A stretch of 8,217 nucleotides of DNA from Acidobacteriota bacterium (GTDB lineage Bacteria; Acidobacteriota; Terriglobia; UBA7540). This document shows, piece after piece, positions 1 through 6,348 of the stretch. Under the pieces are notes generated by a model. That model had not been told where the DNA came from and made no database searches. It saw only the letters and a program-made list of their open reading frames with translations. The stretch lies in NCBI GenBank assembly GCA_021828225.1, contig JAKASH010000106.1:1-8217 (forward strand). Reading direction: 5' to 3'. Made by a program: the position numbers and the translations under genes. Numbering within the stretch: position 1 is the stretch's first letter; each line of letters starts with the position of its first letter.

Positions 1-95
1 CCCGTCTTCAGGAGGTTGACAATCTCGCCGCCCCCCTTCTTCGTCCGGTCGACGATCGCTTCCAGGCGATCGGCCGGGCGCCGATCAGTGAGGGG
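1..95 (-). pseudogene. mdh: Malate dehydrogenase, internal fragment
   Basis: Read on the minus strand (codons aligned to plus-strand triplets 3-5, 6-8 and so on), this stretch encodes RLEAIVDRTKKGGGEIVNLL followed by KT. That matches the segment of NAD-dependent malate dehydrogenase (LDH/MDH superfamily) containing the conserved RTRxGGxEIVxLLKTGSA block of the C-terminal substrate-binding domain. The residues before it (PLTDRRPADR, upstream in the gene) still align with the family's usual P-[IL]-T-[ED]-L-L-P-x-D-R. Homology stops at about base 95, where the codons become W-R-K instead of the expected A-G-I. The C-terminal part would continue left, beyond the window; the N-terminal two thirds are absent. 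The enzyme oxidises malate to oxaloacetate in the TCA cycle, but this copy cannot be intact. It abuts a truncated sigma gene, so it is either a real deletion remnant or an assembly chimera. Confidence 0.8.
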
Positions 96-583
96 TTTTC
101 TCCATTGCTTTCCATCTGGTGCGGCGCAGGAACGATGTGGAAGACATTGTTCAGGAAATCTTCATGAAAGCTTTTGCAGCGATTGAGAGTTACAATTTTC
201 AGTCGTCGTTCGGAACCTGGCTGAATCGGATTGCCGTCAACCATTGTTACGATTACCTGCGTCGGCAGCGATCCTCCCGGGTCACTTACTACTGGGAGAT
301 GTCCGAGGAAGGCCAGCGGGAAATTGAGTCGCACAGCCGCAGCCCGGAGGAAGGCGGACTCAACAGCGAGGAAAAGCTGGCACTCGGCGATCTTGTGACC
401 AAGTTACTGGCACGGGCTCCGGCGGAAGATCGCGTGATCCTGACTCTGAAGGAAATTGAAGATAAGTCTGTGGACGAGATTTCAGAAATACTGGGCCTGA
501 AGTTGAGTACGGTCAAGGTGCGATTACATCGCGCCAGGAAAAGAATGGTGAAAGATTTACAAAAATGGCAGGAGGGACGGTGA
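92..583 (+). CDS. ECF RNA polymerase sigma factor, N-terminally truncated
   Basis: Group 4 (extracytoplasmic function) sigma-70 factor, expected to direct RNA polymerase to stress promoters. The open frame runs from just after an in-frame stop at 89-91. Sigma homology starts with VFSIAFHLV at base 95, already inside region 2.1. Region 2.2 has the core-binding VEDIVQE (137-157), and region 2.4 with its FGTWLNRIAVN motif (209-241) binds the -10 element. An acidic linker follows, then region 4 (about 380-559), where a helix-turn-helix (SVDEISEILGLKLSTVKVRL, 467-526) binds the -35 element. About 25-35 N-terminal residues, the start codon and the promoter are missing. The first possible start, GTG at 119, lies inside conserved sequence and has no convincing ribosome site, so I treat the gene as 5'-partial. 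It ends 3 bases before the anti-sigma gene, its usual partner. If the junction at about 95 is real, this sigma factor may be non-functional. Confidence 0.88.
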   Translation, partial: GVFSIAFHLVRRRNDVEDIVQEIFMKAFAAIESYNFQSSFGTWLNRIAVNHCYDYLRRQRSSRVTYYWEMSEEGQREIESHSRSPEEGGLNSEEKLALGDLVTKLLARAPAEDRVILTLKEIEDKSVDEISEILGLKLSTVKVRLHRARKRMVKDLQKWQEGR

Positions 584-586
584 ACC

Positions 587-1081
587 ATGCGTTGCGACGT
601 TGTCCGGCAAATGGTTGAAGAAGGCATCGAAAAACCACCTGAAATCCAGCTCCATTTAGTATCCTGTTCAGCCTGTAAAGAGTACCTGCGCCAGTGGGAG
701 ATTGTCCGTGCGGGCCTTCTTACGCTGAGAGAGGAAGAACTGCCCGAGCCGTCGATCGGTTTTACAACGCGAGTGATTCGCCGCCTGGAGGATTCTTCGA
801 CGGAGATTCAGGGCGGGCAGCAATTTGTCGATCAGATTGGAAGGCGGTTTGTGTATGCGACCTTAATGGTGGCCGTGATGCTCCTGCTGGCTCTGGTGCT
901 TCCGTCGTCGGGGCCGTTTCGGAGTTCTGGGATTTCTGAATCCGTTCTTGCTCAGGCCCAGGTTGCGACACTATCGAGCGAACAGATCCTTGGCGTGGAC
1001 GGGATTGATTCCGGCGACGTCACAAATTCTTCCCCGGCTGCGACTGTCAACAGCAACCACCGGGGACGAGGTTCGAAATGA
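587..1081 (+). CDS. Membrane-anchored zinc-finger anti-sigma factor (ZAS/zf-HC2)
   Basis: Anti-sigma factor of 164 residues, expected to hold the upstream sigma factor at the inner membrane until an envelope signal releases it. The N-terminal cytoplasmic domain carries the ZAS motif H-x3-C-x2-C at His23, Cys27 and Cys30, with a further Cys3 that often serves as the fourth zinc ligand. Residues 31-70 look like the amphipathic helix that wraps the sigma factor. One transmembrane helix spans about 88-106. About 58 Ser/Asn-rich residues follow outside the membrane with no recognisable domain. The start is supported by a strong AGGAGGG site at 570-576, ten bases upstream of the ATG. The gene lies 3 bases after the sigma gene, and its stop overlaps the next start (ATGA, 1078-1081), so the three regulatory genes are translationally coupled. 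Zinc-thiol anti-sigmas can be redox-sensitive; whether this one is cannot be read from the sequence. Confidence 0.87.
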   Translation: MRCDVVRQMVEEGIEKPPEIQLHLVSCSACKEYLRQWEIVRAGLLTLREEELPEPSIGFTTRVIRRLEDSSTEIQGGQQFVDQIGRRFVYATLMVAVMLLLALVLPSSGPFRSSGISESVLAQAQVATLSSEQILGVDGIDSGDVTNSSPAATVNSNHRGRGSK

Positions 1082-1473
1082 GGCGACGCGCCTATGTCTA
1101 TTTTGTCCTGATCTTCGTCCTGGGGATTGTTGTCGGCGGCGCCGGAATGTACACCTACGGCTGGTACACGGGCCATTGGCACCGCAAGTTCAGCCGGCAT
1201 CGTGTGATAGAGTATTTGCAGGAGAAGCTCGATCTTTCGCAGACTCAGACGCAGCAGTTACAGCAGATTTTCCAGGAGATGGACAGGAAGGAGACCGAGC
1301 TGCGTGAGAAGATTGATCCGCAATTTTGGGCCATCCGCGAAGAGGCTCGCAACGAGACGCGAAAGATTCTGAATCAACAGCAGCTCCAGAAGTTTAACGC
1401 CATGGTGAAGCAGTGGGATGCAAAGAGAAAGAAGCATATGCCTCCAGCTCCACCGCCGCCTCCGCCCAAGTAA
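1078..1473 (+). CDS. Membrane-anchored periplasmic helical protein, Spy/CpxP/CnrX-like (putative sensor)
   Basis: Small protein of 131 residues with an N-terminal membrane anchor (MRRR, then a hydrophobic helix at about 7-24) and a helical, charged periplasmic domain. The segment LDLSQTQTQQLQQIFQEM (51-68) is a variant of the L-[TS]-x-x-Q helical hairpin seen in LTXXQ and heavy-metal-resistance (CnrX/ZraP-like) proteins. A second amphipathic helix covers about 83-115. A His-rich patch follows the anchor (His33, His35, His41), and His120-Met121 lie near the end. The tail is almost pure proline (residues 122-130). The domain assignment rests on helix pattern and size, not strong identity. Its place directly after sigma and anti-sigma genes suggests a periplasmic chaperone or sensor that modulates the anti-sigma factor, by analogy with CnrX (inference). 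The start overlaps the anti-sigma stop by 4 bases and has a GAGG site at 1068-1071. Confidence 0.7.
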   Translation: MRRRAYVYFVLIFVLGIVVGGAGMYTYGWYTGHWHRKFSRHRVIEYLQEKLDLSQTQTQQLQQIFQEMDRKETELREKIDPQFWAIREEARNETRKILNQQQLQKFNAMVKQWDAKRKKHMPPAPPPPPPK

Positions 1474-1525
1474 GCGCGGACGCGTAGAGCGACTCTCTTC
1501 AGCGGGGAAAGCAAATCGTAAGAAG

Positions 1526-1531
1526 AGGAGG
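1526..1531 (+). promoter_or_regulatory. Strong ribosome binding site for the adaptor gene
   Basis: AGGAGG seven bases before the ATG at 1539. It favours that start over a second in-frame ATG at 1548, which would be sixteen bases away. The 65-base spacer (1474-1538) between the sensor-like gene and the adaptor holds no terminator-like hairpin with a T-run and no clear promoter, so read-through is expected. Confidence 0.6.
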
Positions 1532-1538
1532 GCGTTCA

Positions 1539-2930
1539 ATGGCTTCCATGGCAGTTGGGAACTTCCTGCGGCAAAGAAAGAAATTTGTATGGCTTGGCGT
1601 TCTCAGCCTGGCAGTTTTGCTGACTGTGGGGATGGTCATCCGAAAACGTTCCGGGGATGTCCGTTACCTGACCGCTGAAGTTCGCCAGGGAGATATCACA
1701 GCCACGGTCGAGGCTACCGGGACCATTAACCCCTTAACCACCGTTCCCGTCGGTTCCTACGTTTCAGGCACAGTCAAATACATTTTTGCAGACTTTAACA
1801 CCCGCGTCCAGGCGGATCAGGTTCTGGCCCAACTCGATCCGGCTATCTACCAGGCACAGGTCATCCAGGCGCGCGGGAACCTGGCTAACGCCCAGGCGAA
1901 CGTCAACAACCTTGAGGCCAGTATCGCCGTAGCGCAGGCGGTCATCCAGACCAACCAGGCCAATCTGGAGAAAGCCAAAGCGGCTGTTGAGTACACTCGC
2001 ATTAACAATCAGCGCATTGCCGATCTTGCCGGGCAGGGAATTCTTTCTCGCGACCAGGCGGACCAGACGAAGTCATCGCTCGATCAGGCGGATGCCCAAG
2101 TCCGAGCGGCCCAGGCCCAGCTGAATCAATCCGTCGCTCAACTCAATCAGACAAAGGCCCAACTGGCGCAGGCCAAGGCGCAAGTGCAAACCATGACCGG
2201 GGCACTCAGGCAAGCGGAAACCAACCTGCGTTATGCCACCATTATTTCACCGATCAACGGGACCATTGTCGCCAGGAATGTCGATGTCGGGCAATCCGTA
2301 GCTGCCTCGCTGCAAGCTCCAGTGGTTTTCAGCATTGCCCAGGACCTGAAGCGGATGCAGGTTTACGCGAAAGTCGATGAGTCCGATACCGGCAACATCA
2401 GGATTGGAACCCTGGCCACATTCCAGGTGGATGCTTTCCCCAACGAACGGTTCCAGGGCAGAGTCAGCGCTATTCGCCTGAACGCGACGATGGTGCAAAA
2501 CGTCGTGACGTACGACACCGTGATTGATTTCGAGAATCCCGATGAAAAGCTCCTGCCCGGCCAGACTGCTTACGTTACCATCCCCATCGGCCATTGCACC
2601 GACTGCGTCAAGATTCCCAACGCGGCCTTGCGGTTTACGCCGGAGATGACCCGCACGCAGCTTCAGCAACTCTACGACAAATATCGCATTCCACCCGATG
2701 CGACACGGCCGCATATTGGCGGGACTCAGGTGGTGTGGATGGCTGGAAAAGACAAAAAGCTCAAACCCATGGCCGTTAAGGTTGGGATTACGGATTACAG
2801 TTACACGCAGATGCACGAGGGAGGTCTCAGGCAGGGAGATGCCCTGGTGACGGGCGAGGAACTTGCGCAGGGAGGCCAGACTCAGGGAACTTTTCCTGGT
2901 AACCAGCGGCTCGGCGGAAGGCGGAGGTAA
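1539..2930 (+). CDS. macA: MacA-type periplasmic adaptor (membrane fusion protein) of an ABC efflux pump
   Basis: Periplasmic adaptor linking a MacB-type transporter to an outer-membrane channel. At 463 residues it is longer than E. coli MacA (about 370). Basic N-terminus, inner-membrane anchor at about 17-34, then the first lipoyl half (about 55-100, [10 protein letters not shown]). A very long alpha-hairpin spans about 104-230, and the second lipoyl half is at about 231-262 ([18 protein letters not shown]). The beta-barrel and membrane-proximal domains follow. The hairpin tip has Arg159-x3-Leu163-x6-Ser170, the RLS motif that contacts TolC-type channels in this family. Residues 186-220 form five successive heptads beginning A-Q-(L/V), extending the coiled coil. 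Unusual features are Cys353-Thr-Asp-Cys356 at the end of the beta-barrel and an insertion at about 367-395. The ATPase gene begins 8 bases downstream. No TolC gene is in the window. Substrate unknown; MacA-type pumps are known to export macrolides, peptides and lipidic compounds. Confidence 0.88.
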   Translation: MASMAVGNFLRQRKKFVWLGVLSLAVLLTVGMVIRKRSGDVRYLTAEVRQGDITATVEATGTINPLTTVPVGSYVSGTVKYIFADFNTRVQADQVLAQLDPAIYQAQVIQARGNLANAQANVNNLEASIAVAQAVIQTNQANLEKAKAAVEYTRINNQRIADLAGQGILSRDQADQTKSSLDQADAQVRAAQAQLNQSVAQLNQTKAQLAQAKAQVQTMTGALRQAETNLRYATIISPINGTIVARNVDVGQSVAASLQAPVVFSIAQDLKRMQVYAKVDESDTGNIRIGTLATFQVDAFPNERFQGRVSAIRLNATMVQNVVTYDTVIDFENPDEKLLPGQTAYVTIPIGHCTDCVKIPNAALRFTPEMTRTQLQQLYDKYRIPPDATRPHIGGTQVVWMAGKDKKLKPMAVKVGITDYSYTQMHEGGLRQGDALVTGEELAQGGQTQGTFPGNQRLGGRRR

Positions 2931-2938
2931 TAACCGCT

Positions 2939-3757
2939 ATGCAGCATGATATCATGCAGCTAAAGCAAGCACTTGAAGTAGAGCGTGAACAAGCAAGGCC
3001 TGTCATCCAGGTCGAGAACCTGCACAAGACTTACGATCTGGGCGAGGTGCAGGTGCATGCTTTGCGGGGAATCTCCCTGGAGATCGGTGCGGGCGAGTTT
3101 GTGGCCATCATGGGGGCGTCGGGTTCCGGAAAATCCACCTTCATGAACCTTATCGGATGCCTCGACCGTCCGACACGGGGCACGTACTGGCTTGACGGTC
3201 AGGATGTGTCAAAGCTTTCGAAGATGGAGCTGGCGCACATTCGAAATCGGAAGATTGGATTTGTGTTTCAGGGCTTCAACCTTCTCGCGCGAACTTCAGC
3301 GCTGGAAAATGTTGAGCTACCGTTGATCTATTCCTCGATACCGCATGAAAAACGGCTCGAACGCGCCCGCGAAGCCCTGCGAATTGTGGGTCTGGAAGGC
3401 CGCGAGGACCATCATCCCGCGCAACTCTCCGGCGGACAACAACAGCGCGTAGCGATTGCCCGGGCACTGGTCAATAACCCGTCGATTCTTCTGGCGGACG
3501 AGCCTACGGGAAATCTTGACAGCCGCACCAGCGTCGAAATCATGGAGATTTTTCAGCGCCTGAACCTGGAACAGAGCCTGACCATCATGCTGGTCACTCA
3601 CGAGCCTGACATCGCGCGTTTTGCCAAGCGAACGGTGCTTTTCCGCGATGGCAAGATTCGGCGCGATATGCCGGTGGAAGAGAGGGCTGATGCCGCTCAA
3701 GTGCTGCTCCGCCTTCCCAGAGTTAATGAAGAGAATGAAGTAACGGAGGAGAACTGA
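2939..3757 (+). CDS. MacB/LolD-type ABC transporter ATP-binding protein
   Basis: Cytoplasmic ATPase of 272 residues that powers the adjacent permease. All motifs are present: Walker [10 protein letters not shown] (59-67), Q-loop Gln111, signature LSGGQQQR (163-170), Walker B ILLADE (183-188), D-loop GNLDS (191-195) and H-loop His221. The sequence style ([31 protein letters not shown]) is typical of the MacB/LolD/FtsE group rather than of importers. In E. coli MacB the ATPase and permease are one polypeptide; here they are separate genes. The protein has about 22 residues before the usual first strand ([11 protein letters not shown]), and no later in-frame start fits better. GGAGG at 2923-2927, running into the adaptor's stop codon, is the likely ribosome site, eleven bases before the ATG. 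The acidic C-terminal tail after the nucleotide-binding domain (about 245-272) is unassigned. The stop overlaps the permease start by one base. Confidence 0.93.
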   Translation: MQHDIMQLKQALEVEREQARPVIQVENLHKTYDLGEVQVHALRGISLEIGAGEFVAIMGASGSGKSTFMNLIGCLDRPTRGTYWLDGQDVSKLSKMELAHIRNRKIGFVFQGFNLLARTSALENVELPLIYSSIPHEKRLERAREALRIVGLEGREDHHPAQLSGGQQQRVAIARALVNNPSILLADEPTGNLDSRTSVEIMEIFQRLNLEQSLTIMLVTHEPDIARFAKRTVLFRDGKIRRDMPVEERADAAQVLLRLPRVNEENEVTEEN

Positions 3758-4974
3758 TGGATTACGCAGCGGTTCTTCGCGTGGCAATTCGCGCGCTGGC
3801 GCGCAACAAGATGCGTTCCATCCTGACCATGCTCGGCATCATCATTGGTGTCGGCGCCGTCATCTGCACTGTCGCAATCGGGGTGGGAGCGAGCAACCAG
3901 GTTCAGGAAGCTATTCGCAATCTTGGAAACAATATTGTGTTCATCGCTGCCGGGAGCATCAACCAGCACGGGGTTCACCTTGGGAGTGAAGCGACCAAGA
4001 CGCTTACGGTTGGGGATGCCAAGGCGATTGCCCAGCAAATCCCCTTCATCAGCAAGGTGTCGCCCGGAGTCAGGTCGGGCGGGCAGGTGGTTTACGGCGG
4101 CCAGAACTGGTTCACTTCCGTCCATGGTGTTACACCCGAATACCTTGATATCCGGCGCTGGCGGGTCAGGGAAGGCAGCGTTTTCACGCAGCACGATGTG
4201 GATGCCGCAGCGGACGTTTGTCTGCTGGGACTCACCATAGTGGAGAATTTGTTCGGCAACGAGGATCCGGTCGGCAAGACGGTCCGGATTATGAATATTC
4301 CGTTCCGCGTGGTCGGAGTCCTTTCTGCGAAGGGGCAATCGCCCTTCGGACGCGACGAAGACGACAGAATTCTGATGCCCTATACGACAGTGCAGAAGAA
4401 GATGGCTGGAATTGACTGGCTGCAATTCATCATGTGTTCGGCAAATTCTCAGACAGCCATCACCGCTTCCGAGCGGCAGATTGCCGCTCTTCTGCGCGAA
4501 CGTCATCGTCTGCGCGCTGAACAGGAGGATGACTTCATCATTCGCAGTCCGAACGATCTGGCGCAAGCTCAAGCCGAGTCCGGGCGTGTGATGACCTTGC
4601 TGCTGGCCAGCATTGCTTCGGTTTCTCTGCTCGTGGGCGGTATCGGGATCATGAACATCATGCTGGTTTCCGTGACCGAACGGACCCGCGAAATCGGCGT
4701 GCGCATGGCGGTCGGCGCCACGGAAGGCGACGTGCAAAATCAGTTCCTGGCTGAGGCGCTGGTGCTGAGTTCAATTGGCGGCGCCGTGGGCGTGGTGGCG
4801 GGTATCCTGGGGTCCAGAGCGGTATCGAACATGCTTCGGTGGCCGACTGAGATTCCGCTGGAATCAGTTCTGATCGCTGTCGTGTTTTCCGTCGGGGTGG
4901 GCATCTTCTTCGGTTATTATCCTGCGCGGAAGGCTGCTCGCCTGGACCCGATCGAGGCATTGAGATATGAGTAA
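3757..4974 (+). CDS. MacB/FtsX-type ABC transporter permease
   Basis: Inner-membrane subunit of 405 residues working with the adaptor and ATPase upstream. It has the MacB fold: a short cytoplasmic helix and TM1 (about 21-44, ending the NKMRSILTMLGIIIGVGAVI block), a large periplasmic MacB_PCD domain (about 45-275, including TVGDAKAIA and GVTPEYLDIRRW), then the FtsX domain with TM2 (279-305), TM3 (335-356) and TM4 (369-388). Diagnostic motifs are SVTERTREIGVRMAVGA (305-321) after TM2 and PARKAARLDPIEALRYE (389-405) at the C-terminus. MacB-type proteins do not move substrate across the inner membrane. They couple cytoplasmic ATP hydrolysis to pushing periplasmic substrate out through the adaptor and a TolC-type channel (family knowledge). 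Start: TGATG overlap with the ATPase stop, with GGAGGA at 3745-3750. Length and motifs look complete. Confidence 0.93.
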   Translation: MDYAAVLRVAIRALARNKMRSILTMLGIIIGVGAVICTVAIGVGASNQVQEAIRNLGNNIVFIAAGSINQHGVHLGSEATKTLTVGDAKAIAQQIPFISKVSPGVRSGGQVVYGGQNWFTSVHGVTPEYLDIRRWRVREGSVFTQHDVDAAADVCLLGLTIVENLFGNEDPVGKTVRIMNIPFRVVGVLSAKGQSPFGRDEDDRILMPYTTVQKKMAGIDWLQFIMCSANSQTAITASERQIAALLRERHRLRAEQEDDFIIRSPNDLAQAQAESGRVMTLLLASIASVSLLVGGIGIMNIMLVSVTERTREIGVRMAVGATEGDVQNQFLAEALVLSSIGGAVGVVAGILGSRAVSNMLRWPTEIPLESVLIAVVFSVGVGIFFGYYPARKAARLDPIEALRYE

Positions 4975-5023
4975 TTGCGCGAGTCAGCCTGCTTCAGGGC
5001 TGGCTTGCAGGATGGGATCAATA

Positions 5024-5419
5024 ATGAAAACATCAAAGACAAGCGTCCGAATGGTTCTCGCCGGGATGGTGATGTTGTGCACCGGACTTCTGGCTCTGAC
5101 TGGAATAACCGGAGCACAGACGCCACAAGGCCTGCAGAGCCGTGGCGAGAGTTTTTTCATCGTCTCTTCGGTGGATGCGAAAAAGCAGCAGATTGTCCTG
5201 AAGTTGCCGACCGAGGTGACTGAGGTTGTTCAAGTGACACCTGCGACAGCCTATCGTGACGAAGAGGGGAAGCCGCTCAAGTTCGAGGATCTGCGCGCCG
5301 GCGACACCGTGTACGCGACGGTTGTTCAAGAGGCCAAGGGAACTCTTGCCGTCGTGAGCATCCGCCGTGGTCCCATGACTCTTGAAGAGCTTCACAAGCG
5401 GTATTTTGCAGAGGAATGA
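5024..5419 (+). CDS. Small secreted protein of unknown function
   Basis: I do not recognise a named family. From the ATG at 5024 the product has 131 residues. A classical signal peptide (KTSK, then a hydrophobic core at about 9-28) ends near TGAQ at residues 29-32. A mature domain of about 100 residues is rich in predicted beta-strands: FFIVSSVDAKKQQIVLKL, then EVVQVTPATAYRDEEGKPL, then FEDLRAGDTVYATVV, then GTLAVVSIRRG. This pattern (strand, ion- or cofactor-like 'value', 'LRAGDTV') resembles small OB-like beta-barrels annotated as DUF5666-type proteins in soil bacteria; that resemblance is weak. The mature part has no cysteine. An upstream in-frame ATG at 4967 overlaps the permease stop by 8 bases and has GAGG at 4954-4957. 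It would bury the signal peptide behind 19 extra residues, so I prefer 5024. The gene lies between the pump and the redox genes and is probably co-transcribed. Confidence 0.7.
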   Translation: MKTSKTSVRMVLAGMVMLCTGLLALTGITGAQTPQGLQSRGESFFIVSSVDAKKQQIVLKLPTEVTEVVQVTPATAYRDEEGKPLKFEDLRAGDTVYATVVQEAKGTLAVVSIRRGPMTLEELHKRYFAEE

Positions 5420-5469
5420 ACCGGGTCTGTAACCCACCGCCTGCGAACCGATAGGCTTGAGGTTGCCCG

Positions 5470-6348
5470 ATGCTATCCCGCATTTTTAGGAATGGCCATC
5501 GAGCTTTGATTAGCTGGTTCGTCTTATTCCAGCCGGTTGGGCTTACCTCTGCGCCCGCCAACACCCCTCATGCAACAGTTTCGCTGGTCTCTGAAAAGGA
5601 TTCCATCCGGCCCGGACATGAGTTCCGGGTGGGGCTGCATTTCACGATAGAAAAAGACTGGCACATTTATTGGGTCAACCCGGGGGATTCTGGCGAGCCG
5701 CCTCGGGTGGAATGGAAACTGCCCTCACAATTTCATGTTGGCCAGCTCCAATGGCCTGCACCGCGCCGGCTTGAGAATCCTCCGCTGGCTGACTACGGGT
5801 ACGAGGACGAAGTGCTGCTGATGGCCGCGGTACGCGCTCCCGCAAACCTGAAGCCTGGAGGCACGGTGGAACTTCAGACCAATGTTCGGTGGCTGGTTTG
5901 CCATGAAATCTGCATTCCTGGCCGGCAGACCGTTACGCTTTCGCTGCCGGTTACGAGCGATCCACCGAAGCCTGATGCTCGCTGGCGCCAGCTTTTCTCC
6001 CGCACAAGTGCGCAACTGCCGATGCCCCTCCCGGCCGGATGGAGCGTGACCGCGGCAGCCAATCCGGAGTCATTCGTCCTTTCAATCCAGACGGGGACTC
6101 GAGAGCCAAGTGCGATATTTTACCCTCTGGAACCCCTGCAGATCAAAAACGCAGCTCCGCAGCAGGCAATGCCCTTCGATGGCGGAGTTCGCCTTTTGCT
6201 CCGGAAGTCGGACCAGCTATTGCATCGTGTCGCCTCCTTAAAGGGAGTCCTCGTCCTGCGGCATGATAAAGCTTATGCGATCAACGCGCCTGTAACGTCG
6301 CAGAATAGCTTACGAAAAAGTTCAGGAGGAAGGAGACCTCGAAAATGA
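5470..6348 (+). CDS. Secreted DsbD N-terminal domain protein (thiol-redox)
   Basis: Protein of 292 residues made of an N-terminal secretion signal (about 8-28) and a single DsbD/ScsB-type N-terminal (nDsbD) region with no transmembrane electron-transfer domain and no C-terminal thioredoxin domain. Family markers are DWHIYWVNPGDSGEPPRVEW (63-82), the ADYGYEDEVLL block (107-117) and WLVCHEICIPG (141-151), whose Cys144 and Cys148 are the expected redox pair. A second beta-rich segment (about 185-275) follows. In full-length DsbD/ScsB, electrons reach this domain from the membrane domain; here they must come from another protein. The tail from about 280 (SLRKSSGGRRPRK) is basic, and part of it is encoded by the downstream ribosome site. 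Start: ATG with GAGG at 5459-5462, seven bases upstream. It overlaps the redoxin start by ATGA, indicating joint expression. The 50-base gap before it shows no promoter or terminator. Confidence 0.85.
   Translation: MLSRIFRNGHRALISWFVLFQPVGLTSAPANTPHATVSLVSEKDSIRPGHEFRVGLHFTIEKDWHIYWVNPGDSGEPPRVEWKLPSQFHVGQLQWPAPRRLENPPLADYGYEDEVLLMAAVRAPANLKPGGTVELQTNVRWLVCHEICIPGRQTVTLSLPVTSDPPKPDARWRQLFSRTSAQLPMPLPAGWSVTAAANPESFVLSIQTGTREPSAIFYPLEPLQIKNAAPQQAMPFDGGVRLLLRKSDQLLHRVASLKGVLVLRHDKAYAINAPVTSQNSLRKSSGGRRPRK
6331..6335 (+). promoter_or_regulatory. Ribosome binding site for the redoxin gene, inside the DsbD-domain gene
   Basis: AGGAG nine bases before the ATG at 6345, preceded directly by another AGGAGGA at 6324-6330. 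The doubled purine tract lies within the coding end of the upstream gene and sets its Ser-Gly-Gly-Arg-Arg tail. The combination of a strong site and a 4-base overlap suggests high, coupled translation of the redoxin. Confidence 0.55.

Noticed and set aside
119..121. GTG as a genuine start of the sigma factor
   Set aside because: It lies inside the conserved region 2.1/2.2 sequence, homology extends upstream of it to base 95, and no ribosome site precedes it.
2247..2816. Open frame of 189 codons on the minus strand
   Set aside because: It is antisense to the adaptor gene's conserved second lipoyl and beta-barrel region, with no family resemblance of its own.
2944..2957. Perfect 14-base palindrome GCATGATATCATGC flanked by direct ATGCAGC copies at the start of the ATPase gene
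   Set aside because: A palindrome of this length is expected about once in a sequence this long by chance. It lies inside the coding start, not upstream of a promoter. It could be an operator, but nothing supports that.
3697..4737. Long open frame of 346 codons on the minus strand
   Set aside because: It lies opposite the MacB-type permease, whose motifs are conserved throughout. The minus-strand product has no recognisable domain, is rich in His/Arg/Asp as expected for an antisense shadow, and has no ribosome site or partner gene.
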